The notes beneath the pieces were generated by a model, which did no database searches, was not told the DNA's origin, and saw only the letters and a program-made list of their open reading frames with translations. Positions 54,708-63,887 of a stretch of DNA of 64,000 bases are shown in pieces. A program made the position numbers and the translations under genes. The DNA is taken from positions 248,001 to 312,000 of the forward strand of contig NZ_CP013862.1 of the NCBI RefSeq assembly GCF_001307805.1, written 5' to 3'. Positions within the stretch are counted from its first letter, which is position 1. Each line of letters starts with the position of its first letter. Source of the stretch: Lentibacillus amyloliquefaciens (lineage in GTDB: Bacteria; Bacillota; Bacilli; Bacillales; Amphibacillaceae).

Positions 54708-55817
54708 TTACGCAGCTTATTCAAAACCAAAAATGTTCCCGATTTAGTATTGGCTGCAGTGATCCTGTCATTACTCCTTGTCGGCGCTGTGATGGTTTAC
54801 AGCTCGTCGTATGTATGGGCTGAATATAAATATGCAGATCAGTATTTTTTTCTTAAACGTCAATTGCTTTTTTTGGGTGTCGGCGTATTGGGGATGTTAT
54901 TTTTCATGGCACTGCCCTACAACACATGGAAGAAGTACAGTAAAATCGTTTTACTGGCCTGCTTCGTTCTGCTGCTTATTGTTCTTATTCCCGGTATCGG
55001 AATGGAACGCGGCGGGGCACAAAGCTGGATTGGAATTGGTGCATTCAGCATTCAGCCATCCGAATTTATGAAACTGGGATTAATCATTTATTTGGCAGTC
55101 TATCTCTCAGTCAATCAAAAATATATTACATCTTTTAAAAAAGGCTTTCTTCCCGCACTTATTTTAGTATTTGCTGCTTTTGGCCTGATTATGCTGCAGC
55201 CTGACCTTGGCACTGGTGTGGTGCTGACAGCAACATGCATGGTAATGATTTATACCGCCGGCGCCAGACTGGGGCATTTCTTTGGACTTGGTCTCATTGG
55301 AGCCGTCGGTTTCTTGTTTCTGATTGTCTCAGCTCCATACCGTATAAGCCGAATAACGGCATTTATTAACCCATGGGAAGATCCATTGGGAGATGGTTTT
55401 CAGATCATCCAGTCATTGTATGCGGTCGGCCCCGGAGGCTTGATGGGGTTAGGCTTGGGTGAAAGTATACAGAAGTACTTTTATTTGCCGGAACCGCAAA
55501 ACGATTTTATTTTCTCCATTATTGGTGAAGAGTTGGGTTTTATTGGCGGGACGTTTGTGATTGGTTTGTTTGCTCTCCTTTTTTGGCGTGGCATTAAAGT
55601 GGCTTTGGAAGCGCCTGATGCTTATGGAAAGTTTCTGGCTCTTGGTATCGTGTCAATGCTGACGATACAAGTTATGATTAATATAAGTGTGGTCATTGGG
55701 TTGATTCCAGTTACAGGTATCACGCTCCCATTTTTAAGTTATGGCGGATCGTCACTGACATTAACACTTTGTTCAGCAGGTATTTTGTTGAATATCAGCA
55801 GGTTTTCAAGATTATAG
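54705..55817 (+). CDS. spoVE: SEDS glycosyltransferase SpoVE (sporulation FtsW paralogue)
   Basis: The ~370-residue, ten-helix SEDS protein polymerises glycan strands for the spore cortex with SpoVD. Signature stretches: VYSSSYVWAEYKYADQYFF, SWIGIGAFSIQPSEFMKLG, NPWEDPLGDGFQIIQSLYA, PEPQNDFIFSIIGEELGF and GITLPFLSYGGSSLT. Its order after murD and its closeness to B. subtilis SpoVE favour this over vegetative FtsW, which is the separate gene at 13.9 kb. TTG 54705 is chosen; an in-frame ATG at 54690 lies inside the hairpin loop side and lacks a ribosome site. Confidence 0.88.
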   Translation: MLRSLFKTKNVPDLVLAAVILSLLLVGAVMVYSSSYVWAEYKYADQYFFLKRQLLFLGVGVLGMLFFMALPYNTWKKYSKIVLLACFVLLLIVLIPGIGMERGGAQSWIGIGAFSIQPSEFMKLGLIIYLAVYLSVNQKYITSFKKGFLPALILVFAAFGLIMLQPDLGTGVVLTATCMVMIYTAGARLGHFFGLGLIGAVGFLFLIVSAPYRISRITAFINPWEDPLGDGFQIIQSLYAVGPGGLMGLGLGESIQKYFYLPEPQNDFIFSIIGEELGFIGGTFVIGLFALLFWRGIKVALEAPDAYGKFLALGIVSMLTIQVMINISVVIGLIPVTGITLPFLSYGGSSLTLTLCSAGILLNISRFSRL

Positions 55818-55967
55818 GTTAACGTTGTGTAATATTTTTAATCAAATTGTTAGAAGTTTACTACGTATAAAGCTTTTATTTATGATATAATTCAATTACC
55901 TATTGATGCGGCATGTCATGATGCCGTTTTATTGTTTTACAATGACAAAACAAAGGAAGAAATAGAA

Positions 55968-56768
55968 ATGGGGAAAAAAAATGTCGTTTCAATTGAAGAC
56001 CGGATACCAAAGTTAAAGCAGGAACGGAAAAAGAAGGCAAACCGCCGCCTGATATTTTATCTTTCTATTTTTTTCTTATTAATTTCCATCATTGTCTATC
56101 TTCAATCACCGTTAAGCTATGTGAGAACGATAGACGTTTCGGGAAACTCGTTTGTAAAAGATGAAGAGATCATTGAAGCGAGCAGTATTGGAGAAAAAAC
56201 GAATATCTGGTCGGTCAATGCGTCTGAGATCAGCCGGGCGGTTAACGATAATCCGGTTATTCAGCAATCTGACGTTAACCGAAAACTGCCTTGGACAATT
56301 GAAATCAGTGTGAGCGAATTTGATCATGTGGGCTATATGAAACAGGATGAGCATTATTTTCCAGTCTTAGGAGATGGCAATGTTCTTGAAAACTTGCAGC
56401 AAAGTTCTGTAGACGGTAACGCTCCGTTGCTTCTGGGATTTTCAGACGAAAAATACTTGAATCAATTGACCGGTGAGCTAAAAAAACTGCCGGAAAGCGT
56501 TTTGCAGCTGATTTCTGAAATACACTGGAACCCGAGCGATGAAAACCAGCATAAAATTTTGCTCTATATGAATGATGGTTACATGGTTGATGGCACCATC
56601 AGGGATTTAGCTGAAAAGATGCGTGTTTATCCATCGATCGTTTCGCAGCTGGGTTCTGAAAGCAAGGGGATCATACATATTGGTGCCGGAGTTTACTTTG
56701 AGGAATTCAATGCGGAATCTGAGGAAGATTCTGATAATCAGGAATCCACGAATGAACATGAACAATAA
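55968..56768 (+). CDS. divIB: Cell-division protein DivIB (FtsQ)
   Basis: The 266-residue bitopic protein has a basic cytoplasmic domain (EDRIPKLKQERKKKANRR), one helix (LIFYLSIFFLLISIIVYL), a POTRA domain (about 55-125; VRTIDVSGNSFVKDEEII), a beta domain and an acidic tail. It stabilises FtsL and DivIC at the septum. ATG 55968 with AAAGGAAG upstream is used rather than the longer open frame. A small hairpin CGGCAT/ATGCCG (55909-55926) lies upstream. murG and murB, which normally precede it, are missing. Confidence 0.92.
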   Translation: MGKKNVVSIEDRIPKLKQERKKKANRRLIFYLSIFFLLISIIVYLQSPLSYVRTIDVSGNSFVKDEEIIEASSIGEKTNIWSVNASEISRAVNDNPVIQQSDVNRKLPWTIEISVSEFDHVGYMKQDEHYFPVLGDGNVLENLQQSSVDGNAPLLLGFSDEKYLNQLTGELKKLPESVLQLISEIHWNPSDENQHKILLYMNDGYMVDGTIRDLAEKMRVYPSIVSQLGSESKGIIHIGAGVYFEEFNAESEEDSDNQESTNEHEQ

Positions 56769-56967
56769 GAAAAGATTTTCTTTATAAAAATGAGGAAAAT
56801 AAAAGGGTTTTGCTGGTTTATTATAGAATTTTACCTATATATATTTTCTTTTTATGCAATTTCCCTTAAAATTAAGCACTATAGACGAATGAAAATCGAA
56901 ATTGACAAACCATCTGATTGAAAAAGGCAAACTATCAGATGCTTCTGAACCAGGGGGGTGCCTTTCT

Positions 56968-58248
56968 TTGAACAACAGTGAAATACTAGTGAGTCTTGAT
57001 ATAGGTACATCAAAAATTAAAGTGATTATTGGAGAAGTGTTAAACGATTCCCTGAATATCATTGGGGTTGGAACTGCTGAATCGAATGGTATGAAAAAGG
57101 GAGCAATTATTGACATTGACCAAACTGTACAATCCATTCGAAGCGCGGTAGAACAGGCAGAACGAATGGTGGGCATGCAAATTGACAGTGTAGTAGTCGG
57201 TGTCAACGGGAAACATGTTCAATTGCAGCCTTGCCATGGCGTGGTAGCCGTGCAAAGTGAGAATCGCGAAATCGGTGATGAAGATATCACCCGGGTGATT
57301 GATGGCGCGCAAGTTGTTTCAATCCCGCCTGAAAGTGAAATTGTTGATGTCATTCCGAAACAATTCATTGTGGATGGCCTGGATGAGATTACGGATCCTC
57401 GCGGGATGATCGGTGTAAGACTGGAAATGGAAGGGACGATCATTACTTGCTCTAAAACTGTGCTTCATAATCTGCTGAAATGTGTGGAACGTGCTGGTCT
57501 GCAGATTTCTGATATTTGCTTTCAGCCTCTTGCAGCGGGCACAGTTGCTTTATCAAAAGACGAGAAAAATTTAGGGGTCACTTTAATTGATATAGGTGGA
57601 GGTTCCACAACTGTATCTGTTTTTGAAAATGGTCATTTAGCAGGTACAAGTGTTATCCCGCTGGGCGGAGATAACATTTCAAAAGATTTATCCATCGGTC
57701 TGAGAACGTCAACCGAGGAATCAGAGGATATCAAACTGAACTATGGCCATGCGTTTTACGATGATGCCAGGGAAGATGAAACCTTTGATGTATCGATTAT
57801 AGGCAGCAATCAGAGAGAGACGTATAATCAGCTGCAAATCTCTGATATGATAGAAGCCAGACTGGAAGAAATATACGCTTATGCAGAACGCGAAATCAGA
57901 CGGATGGGTTACCAGCAATTACCTGGTGGATATGTTCTGACAGGTGGTACAATGAAAATGCCAGGTGTGATGGAACTAGCACATGATTTATTTCATTCAA
58001 ACGTTCGTATAGCGATACCTGATTACATAGGTGTCAGAGAACCACAGTTCACTGCAGGAATTGGCATCTTGCAATTTGCTTATCGTAATGCGAAAATACA
58101 AGGAAAAGAACTTTTACCGTCTGTTACCGGTAATGATAGTGAGGTAAAACCGAAGCGACAGAAAAGCTCTAGAGATTCGGATGCACCGGCTAAAGAAGAG
58201 AAAAAGGAATCAAAACTTGCAAACTTATTCAAGTATTTCTTTGATTAA
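56968..58248 (+). CDS. ftsA: Cell-division protein FtsA
   Basis: The 426-residue actin-like ATPase ties FtsZ to the membrane. ATP-binding motifs EILVSLDIGTSKIKVIIGE and LGVTLIDIGGGSTTVSVF, the 1C domain between, and a C-terminal amphipathic membrane-targeting helix (KLANLFKYFFD) are seen. TTG 56968 is selected: GGGGGGTG is 8 bases upstream and the protein then opens like B. subtilis FtsA. The 199-base gap to divIB lacks ylxW, ylxX and sbp and shows a stem CATCTGAT/ATCAGATG (56910-56942). Confidence 0.94.
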   Translation: MNNSEILVSLDIGTSKIKVIIGEVLNDSLNIIGVGTAESNGMKKGAIIDIDQTVQSIRSAVEQAERMVGMQIDSVVVGVNGKHVQLQPCHGVVAVQSENREIGDEDITRVIDGAQVVSIPPESEIVDVIPKQFIVDGLDEITDPRGMIGVRLEMEGTIITCSKTVLHNLLKCVERAGLQISDICFQPLAAGTVALSKDEKNLGVTLIDIGGGSTTVSVFENGHLAGTSVIPLGGDNISKDLSIGLRTSTEESEDIKLNYGHAFYDDAREDETFDVSIIGSNQRETYNQLQISDMIEARLEEIYAYAEREIRRMGYQQLPGGYVLTGGTMKMPGVMELAHDLFHSNVRIAIPDYIGVREPQFTAGIGILQFAYRNAKIQGKELLPSVTGNDSEVKPKRQKSSRDSDAPAKEEKKESKLANLFKYFFD

Positions 58249-58350
58249 ACGTATCGTTAAATACCGATAAATCTCCGGTCATTTCCAATGATTGGGCCAT
58301 TGAAAACCTATACGAGCGTTGTAATTCAGCATATTAGGAGGAACGGATGT

Positions 58351-59493
58351 ATGTTAGAGTTTGAAACAAATATGGATCAGCTTGCTACGATAAAAGTAAT
58401 TGGTGTCGGCGGTGGTGGCAGCAATGCAGTCAACCGCATGATCGAACATGGTGTAGAAGGTGTTGAATTCATTGCTGTCAATACCGATGCACAAGCTTTA
58501 AATCTGGCTCAGGCAGAAACAAAAATACAGGTTGGCGGAAAGTTAACACGTGGATTAGGTGCCGGTGCGAACCCCGAAGTCGGCAGAAAAGCTGCAGAAG
58601 AGAATAAAGAACAATTGGAAGAAGCGTTACAAGGCGCTGATATGATATTTGTAACAGCCGGAATGGGCGGCGGCACCGGAACAGGGGCTGCCTCGGTAAT
58701 TGCACAGATAGGCAAAGAACTCGGGGCGCTGACCGTAGGTGTTGTAACCCGCCCATTTACTTTCGAGGGTAAAAAAAGGTCAACACAAGCTAAATCAGGA
58801 ATTGATTCCCTGAAATCGAGTGTCGACACGCTAATTGTCATTCCGAATGATCGTCTGCTTGAAATTGTTGATAAAAATACTCCAATGCTTGAAGCATTCC
58901 GCGAAGCTGACAATGTCCTGCGTCAAGGTGTACAAGGTATTTCCGACCTGATTGCCAAACCTGGCTTGATTAACGTGGATTTTGCCGATGTGAAGACAAT
59001 TATGTTTGATCAAGGCTCGGCATTAATGGGGATTGGCATTGCAACGGGGGAAAATCGCGCAACGGAAGCTGCCAAAAAGGCTATTTCCTCACCGCTTCTG
59101 GAAACATCAATTGACGGTGCGCATGGCATTCTGATGAATATAACAGGCGGTACCAATCTGAGTCTTTATGAAGTTCAGGAAGGTGCCGATCTTGTGACGT
59201 CCGCTGCGGATAGTGAAGTGAATGTTATTTTCGGTTCGGTCATCAACGAAAACCTAAAGGATGAAATCATTGTGACTGTGATTGCCACCGGTTTTGATGA
59301 AAGTCAAAAAGAAGATAATCAGCCGCGTCAGCGTCCGGTTATGAACCAGAACCAGCAGGCAGCCACCAGGCCTTCCGATGAAACACCACCGCGTGAGCCG
59401 GAACAAAATCAAACCAAGCAAAATCGCTCCAATCAGCAGGACGATGAATTGGACATCCCTACATTCTTGCGGAATCGTAACCGCAACCGATAA
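58351..59493 (+). CDS. ftsZ: Cell-division GTPase FtsZ
   Basis: The 380-residue tubulin homologue forms the Z-ring. [15 protein letters not shown], the GTP signature [13 protein letters not shown], NxD ([11 protein letters not shown]) and T7 regions are intact; a Gln/Asn/Pro-rich linker leads to the C-terminal peptide [13 protein letters not shown] that binds FtsA, SepF and EzrA. AGGAGG lies before ATG 58351. Co-transcribed with ftsA (102-base gap) and closed by a terminator. Confidence 0.98.
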   Translation: MLEFETNMDQLATIKVIGVGGGGSNAVNRMIEHGVEGVEFIAVNTDAQALNLAQAETKIQVGGKLTRGLGAGANPEVGRKAAEENKEQLEEALQGADMIFVTAGMGGGTGTGAASVIAQIGKELGALTVGVVTRPFTFEGKKRSTQAKSGIDSLKSSVDTLIVIPNDRLLEIVDKNTPMLEAFREADNVLRQGVQGISDLIAKPGLINVDFADVKTIMFDQGSALMGIGIATGENRATEAAKKAISSPLLETSIDGAHGILMNITGGTNLSLYEVQEGADLVTSAADSEVNVIFGSVINENLKDEIIVTVIATGFDESQKEDNQPRQRPVMNQNQQAATRPSDETPPREPEQNQTKQNRSNQQDDELDIPTFLRNRNRNR

Positions 59494-59509
59494 TGTAAGA
59501 AAAAGTGTG

Positions 59510-59550
59510 AAAGAGCAATCAGATTATAAATCCGGTTGCTCTTTTTTTGT
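59510..59550 (+). terminator. Terminator after ftsZ
   Basis: AAAGAGCAA pairs with TTGCTCTTT, followed by TTTTGT, ending the division cluster before spoIIGA. Confidence 0.88.
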
Positions 59551-59646
59551 TTTGTGAAATAAATAATTTTCTTATAACACAGCATTCTGTTCATTAAATT
59601 TAAAAGATGTCTTAAGTAAATAGTATCCAAAAATAATAAATGACAA

Positions 59647-59655
59647 TGCGACAAA
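59647..59655 (-). promoter_or_regulatory. Candidate Spo0A box upstream of spoIIGA
   Basis: On the minus strand TTTGTCGCA matches the 0A-box TTTGTCGAA in eight of nine bases; a weaker copy (ATTGTCATT) is next to it. In B. subtilis the spoIIG operon is activated by Spo0A binding upstream of an unusually spaced promoter. No clear -10/-35 could be fixed here. Confidence 0.35.
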
Positions 59656-59766
59656 TAAGTTGATAAGTCGTTGAAATTAGCCCCCTTTATCCTTCATGAA
59701 GTGACAGACTTTGCTTCTCAATACCACTATACTTCCTGTATGGGATCTTTTACAGGAAAGGAAGAA

Positions 59767-60693
59767 ATGAGTGTGACCATTTATCTTGATGCTGTCTGGC
59801 TTCTAAATTTTTTCCTGGATATGATGCTGCTCATGCTGACACAGACTTTGGCAAAAGACAGCACAAGAAAGCTCAGAATTATTTTTGGCGCATTTATTGC
59901 ATCACTCGTGGTGCCCATTTCCATTTATTATCCCGATTCTATTTTTACGAGTCTGATAGGCAAGCTGATGTATTCAATCATCATTGTGTTGTGCAGTTTT
60001 CGTGTCCGTTCGATCTATCAGATGCTTAAATTATTGCTCTTATTCTACTTTACAACATTTGCCATAGGGGGTGGATTGATTGCAATACACTTTCTATTCC
60101 AAAGTCCATTCAGGTTAGCTGCAAATGGAATTTTGACATTTAACAGTGGTTATGGCGATCCGGTCAGCTGGCTGTTTGTGGTGATTGGTTTTCCTCTGGT
60201 CTGGTATTTTACAAAATCGCGAATGGACAAGCACGTTTCCGAAAAAATCCGCTACGATCAGTTGTGTCAGGTAACCATTCAGATTGACCAAATCACCAAA
60301 TCAACGACAGCTTATATTGACAGCGGTAATCAGTTGACAGATCCGATTTCCAAAAGACCGGTTATTATTTGTGATGAATATTTTTTAAAACAATGGTTTT
60401 CAGAAGATGAATGGGAATTGTTGAAAAGTGCTCACACAAGCCTTGATTTTGAAAAACTTCCGGCTGGCTGGGAAAGCAAGGTTCAGATTGTTCCCTTTCA
60501 AGGGGTTGAGGGAAATCGCACGTTTATGATGGCGATCAAACCGGATAATATCTCTTTTGTATATAACGAAGAGGAAATCGTTACACGTAAGGTATTGATC
60601 GGAATTCAATTTGCAGTACTGACGAAAGATCAATCCTATCACTGTCTGATGCATCCTAAAATTATAAAACTTGCTGATCCGGTATCAGCTTAA
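59767..60693 (+). CDS. spoIIGA: Pro-sigma-E processing protease SpoIIGA
   Basis: The 308-residue membrane protease has five N-terminal helices and a C-terminal aspartic-protease-like domain with the catalytic DSGN motif (AYIDSGNQLTDPIS). It cleaves the N-terminal propeptide of sigma-E at the sporulation septum after the SpoIIR signal. ATG 59767 with AAAGGAAG upstream gives the family's usual opening (SVTIYLDAVWLLNFFLD); the frame is open further upstream. sigE follows 53 bases later. Confidence 0.93.
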   Translation: MSVTIYLDAVWLLNFFLDMMLLMLTQTLAKDSTRKLRIIFGAFIASLVVPISIYYPDSIFTSLIGKLMYSIIIVLCSFRVRSIYQMLKLLLLFYFTTFAIGGGLIAIHFLFQSPFRLAANGILTFNSGYGDPVSWLFVVIGFPLVWYFTKSRMDKHVSEKIRYDQLCQVTIQIDQITKSTTAYIDSGNQLTDPISKRPVIICDEYFLKQWFSEDEWELLKSAHTSLDFEKLPAGWESKVQIVPFQGVEGNRTFMMAIKPDNISFVYNEEEIVTRKVLIGIQFAVLTKDQSYHCLMHPKIIKLADPVSA

Positions 60694-60746
60694 TCAAAGC
60701 GACCGATTGGTAAAACATTCTATTCTGAATAAAGGAGCGAGTTAAT

Positions 60747-61466
60747 ATGAAAATGATAAGACTTCGTATGCGATTATGGTGGTATAAACTGCTCTTCAAG
60801 CTCGGTCTGAAAACGGATGAGATTTATTATATAGGCGGTAGTGAAGCACTTCCGCCTCCGCTATCGAAAGAAGAAGAGAAACGTTTATTAAAATTGCTTT
60901 CTGATGGTGATAAATCAGCCAGAGCAATGTTGATTGAAAGGAATTTACGGCTTGTTGTCTACATTTCCCGAAAGTTTGAAAATACCGGTATTAATATTGA
61001 AGACTTAATAAGCATTGGCACAATTGGCCTTATTAAAGCTGTCAACACATTTAATCCTGAAAAGAAAATTAAACTTGCTACATACGCCTCAAGATGTATC
61101 GAGAATGAAATATTAATGTATTTGAGGAGAAATAATAAGCTAAAGTCCGAAATTTCATTTGATGAACCATTGAATATAGATTGGGATGGTAATGAATTAT
61201 TGCTCTCAGATGTACTTGGAACAGATGAAGATATTATAACCCGGGACATTGAAACCAATGTGGATAAACATTTATTGAAAAATGCACTTTCTCAGCTGAA
61301 TCCACGTGAGAAACAGATCATGGAACTTCGCTTTGGCCTGGTTGGTCAAGAGGAAAAGACACAGAAAGATGTTGCTGATATGCTGGGTATTTCTCAATCC
61401 TATATTTCCCGATTGGAGAAAAAAATTATACGGCGTCTACAAAAAGAATTTAATAAAATGGTTTGA
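60747..61466 (+). CDS. sigE: RNA polymerase sporulation sigma factor sigma-E (pro-form)
   Basis: The 239-residue protein is the early mother-cell sigma factor. The first ~27 residues form the amphipathic propeptide ([19 protein letters not shown]) removed by SpoIIGA. Region 2 ([50 protein letters not shown]) and region 4 ([30 protein letters not shown]) are intact. AAAGGAGCG precedes the ATG. Confidence 0.97.
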   Translation: MKMIRLRMRLWWYKLLFKLGLKTDEIYYIGGSEALPPPLSKEEEKRLLKLLSDGDKSARAMLIERNLRLVVYISRKFENTGINIEDLISIGTIGLIKAVNTFNPEKKIKLATYASRCIENEILMYLRRNNKLKSEISFDEPLNIDWDGNELLLSDVLGTDEDIITRDIETNVDKHLLKNALSQLNPREKQIMELRFGLVGQEEKTQKDVADMLGISQSYISRLEKKIIRRLQKEFNKMV

Positions 61467-61542
61467 GCTGCTCTGACATGTTTTTGAAGGCATTAAGCTG
61501 GAATAGCATCCACAGCTGCCCTGCATAAAAAACCTTCTATGG

Positions 61543-61570
61543 GGAGATACTGCTGATGAACAGCATCTCC
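61543..61570 (+). promoter_or_regulatory. Stem-loop in the sigG leader
   Basis: GGAGATACTG (61543-61552) pairs with CAGCATCTCC (61561-61570) with one mismatch around an 8-base loop, ending just before the GGAGGG ribosome site of sigG. A GCATA (61523-61527) and GGGGAGA (61541-61547) pair could be a sigma-F promoter with a short 13-base spacer. In B. subtilis the sigG leader also carries a hairpin that lowers translation. Confidence 0.5.
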
Positions 61571-61586
61571 ATCAGGAGGGTAGAAC

Positions 61587-62366
61587 ATGACAAAGCATAA
61601 AGTTGAAATTTGCGGAGTGGATACATCAACATTACCTGTACTTAAAAATGACGAAATGCGTGAGCTATTCAAACAAATGCAAGCTGGTGATATAACCGCC
61701 AGAGAAGAACTGGTAAATGGCAATTTACGGCTTGTCCTAAGTGTTATTCAGCGCTTTAATAATCGGGGGGAATATGGTGATGACTTATTTCAGGTCGGAT
61801 GCATCGGACTGATGAAATCCATTGATAATTTCGACTTAGGGCATAATGTGAAATTTTCCACTTATGCCGTACCAATGATTATCGGTGAAATAAGACGGTA
61901 TCTGCGTGACAATAACCCGATCCGGGTATCCAGATCCCTCCGTGACACTGCTTATAAAGCTTTACAAGTGAGGGAAAAACTGATCAGCAAAACATCCAAA
62001 GAGCCGACAGCAGCTGAAATAGCAAAAGAAATGGGTGTTGAGCACTCAGACATTGTTTTTGCGATGGATGCGATTCAGGATCCTGTTTCACTATTTGAAC
62101 CGATTTATAATGATGGCGGTGATCCTATTTATGTCGTGGATCAGTTAAGCGATGACAAAGACAAAGATTCGATGTGGGTGGATAAACTTTCCTTGAAAGA
62201 AGGCATGTATCAGCTCAATGACCGTGAAAAAATGATACTGAACAAACGTTTTTTCCAGGGAAAAACACAGATGGAAGTTGCTGATGAAATCGGTATATCG
62301 CAAGCTCAGGTTTCCCGGTTAGAAAAGGCAGCTATCGATCAAATGAACAAAGAAATGTTTGAATGA
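61587..62366 (+). CDS. sigG: RNA polymerase sporulation sigma factor sigma-G
   Basis: The 259-residue late forespore sigma factor opens HKVEICGVDTSTLPVL, diagnostic for sigma-G. Region 2 (NLRLVLSVIQRFNNRGEYGDD; FQVGCIGLMKSIDNFDL), region 3 (NPIRVSRSLRDTAYKALQ) and region 4 (QMEVADEIGISQAQVSRLEK) are complete. It is 120 bases downstream of sigE with its own leader. sigma-F and later sigma-G itself should transcribe it. Confidence 0.97.
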   Translation: MTKHKVEICGVDTSTLPVLKNDEMRELFKQMQAGDITAREELVNGNLRLVLSVIQRFNNRGEYGDDLFQVGCIGLMKSIDNFDLGHNVKFSTYAVPMIIGEIRRYLRDNNPIRVSRSLRDTAYKALQVREKLISKTSKEPTAAEIAKEMGVEHSDIVFAMDAIQDPVSLFEPIYNDGGDPIYVVDQLSDDKDKDSMWVDKLSLKEGMYQLNDREKMILNKRFFQGKTQMEVADEIGISQAQVSRLEKAAIDQMNKEMFE

Positions 62367-62500
62367 ATAAACCGGTTGATGTTCTGCATCAGGATTGAGG
62401 CAGACAACGCACTTATCAAATTAAAGTCCATATGTTCAGCTTTTTGAAATGGAGGGGATATTTAATCATCTTTGTAAAAATAGCATATGACGATACTTAT

Positions 62501-62542
62501 AATCGACGCCAAATCTTAATTGATTTGGCGTCGATTTTTTAA
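62501..62542 (+). terminator. Strong terminator downstream of sigG
   Basis: AATCGACGCCAAATC pairs perfectly with GATTTGGCGTCGATT over 15 bp, followed by TTTTT. The rest of the 62367-62732 gap contains a stem CCTCGCAGTT/AAACTGTGAGG (about 62602-62626) and a stem CTGCCT/AGGCAG (about 62695-62722) near the ylmC start, with no clear gene; an isolated GGAGGGG at 62451-62457 has no AUG start after it. Confidence 0.9.
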
Positions 62543-62732
62543 TAAAAAACGTTGATTTGATTATAAAAGGGATTTGATCACAAATTTGTTGCTCTCCCCC
62601 CTCGCAGTTGATATAAACTGTGAGGTACTATCATAAATAATTGATTCAATGAGACCGCTCCGGAATGAAAAAGAATCATAATAATTCGGGCATCTGCCTG
62701 CATATAAATTTATATAAGGCAGGTGAACCATT

Positions 62733-63005
62733 GTGATAACATTATCTGACTTGCAGATAAAAGAAGTTATTGTGATTAATGACGGCAGACGGCTTGGGCA
62801 TATTGCCGACTTGGAAATAGATGGCAATATTGGAAAGATTACCGCATTGGTGCTCGATATTAAAGAAAAAAAATCAGGTTTCTTTGGTAAAGCTGATGAA
62901 CTTATTATCCCCTGGAGTTATATTGAGGTGATAGGGTCTGATGTTATTTTAGTCAGAGAGGTTAACAGCCCTTCGCTTTATCCTGACCAGCAATTGCTCG
63001 AATAA
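62733..63005 (+). CDS. ylmC: YlmC/YmxH family sporulation protein (PRC-barrel)
   Basis: This 90-residue PRC-barrel domain protein opens ITLSDLQIKEVIVINDGRRLGHIADLEID; the block FFGKADELIIPWSYIEVIGSDVILV is typical. Family members are sporulation-associated with unknown function. GTG 62733 is used, with AGGTGAA 8 bases upstream. Confidence 0.88.
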   Translation: MITLSDLQIKEVIVINDGRRLGHIADLEIDGNIGKITALVLDIKEKKSGFFGKADELIIPWSYIEVIGSDVILVREVNSPSLYPDQQLLE

Positions 63006-63060
63006 TCGCTAAAATATGCTAAAATGGTACAAGAATACGTGCAGCTAAGGAGGGCAGGAA

Positions 63061-63870
63061 ATGTCAGAACCGTTCCAAAAGCAAACAGAAATCAATTTAG
63101 CTATCGAAAAATGGCAGCAGCTTAACCCTGAACTGAAAGTAGGTTTTTCAACACGTAACGGCGGATACAGTGAATTGCCTTTTGATACATTAAATCTAGG
63201 TTTACATGTGCCGGATGCACGCGAAAATGTGATCGCCAATAGGCAAAAGCTTGCAGACACCACTTGCTTTCCTCTGGAATCATGGGTTTTGGGAGAACAG
63301 ACCCATCAGACAAACATTCATATTGTAAGCAGTGATGATAAAGGGAAAGGGTCAATGTCATATGACACATCATTAAAAAATATTGATGGACTGGTTACAG
63401 ACAAAAAAGGCATATTATGCACGTCATTTTTCGCAGATTGTGTGCCTCTATTTTTCTTTGATCCATCAACCGGATATATAGGGATTGCTCATGCGGGCTG
63501 GAAAGGAACCGTCAACCGAATTGGCGGCAAAATGATTGAAGCATTACAAACGGCAGGTGCTGATCCGAATAACATACTGGTAACGATTGGACCTTCTATT
63601 TCTTCTGCTCATTATGAAGTTGATGAACGGGTTGTCAGTCAGATTCCGAGTGAATTAGTCGAGAAATCTGTTGTCTCAAAGGACGATAATCACTTTTTGC
63701 TTGATTTAAAACAATTAAATAAGGAAATCCTTTTACAATACGGCATTTTAAGTCATAATATAGACATAACAAACTATTGCACATTCCGCGATGAATCATT
63801 GTTTTTTTCACATCGCCGTGATCAGGGCAAAACCGGAAGAATGCTGGGTTACATTGGTTATGTAAAATGA
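63061..63870 (+). CDS. pgeF: Peptidoglycan editing factor PgeF (YlmD)
   Basis: The 269-residue DUF152/laccase-domain protein binds metal by the histidine/cysteine cluster seen in VLGEQTHQTNIHIV, FFADCVPLFFFDPSTG and IGIAHAGWKGTVNRIGG. E. coli YfiH (PgeF) removes L-Ser wrongly built into precursors by MurC; other members show purine nucleosidase or phenol oxidase activity. AAGGAGGG precedes the ATG. ylmE follows 17 bases later. Confidence 0.92.
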   Translation: MSEPFQKQTEINLAIEKWQQLNPELKVGFSTRNGGYSELPFDTLNLGLHVPDARENVIANRQKLADTTCFPLESWVLGEQTHQTNIHIVSSDDKGKGSMSYDTSLKNIDGLVTDKKGILCTSFFADCVPLFFFDPSTGYIGIAHAGWKGTVNRIGGKMIEALQTAGADPNNILVTIGPSISSAHYEVDERVVSQIPSELVEKSVVSKDDNHFLLDLKQLNKEILLQYGILSHNIDITNYCTFRDESLFFSHRRDQGKTGRMLGYIGYVK

Positions 63871-63887
63871 TTGAACGGGAGAGGACG

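Noticed and set aside
55817..55968. Vegetative promoter with TATAAT at 55886-55891 before divIB
   Set aside because: The best -35-like word (TTTACT) is 23 bases away; spacing is wrong.
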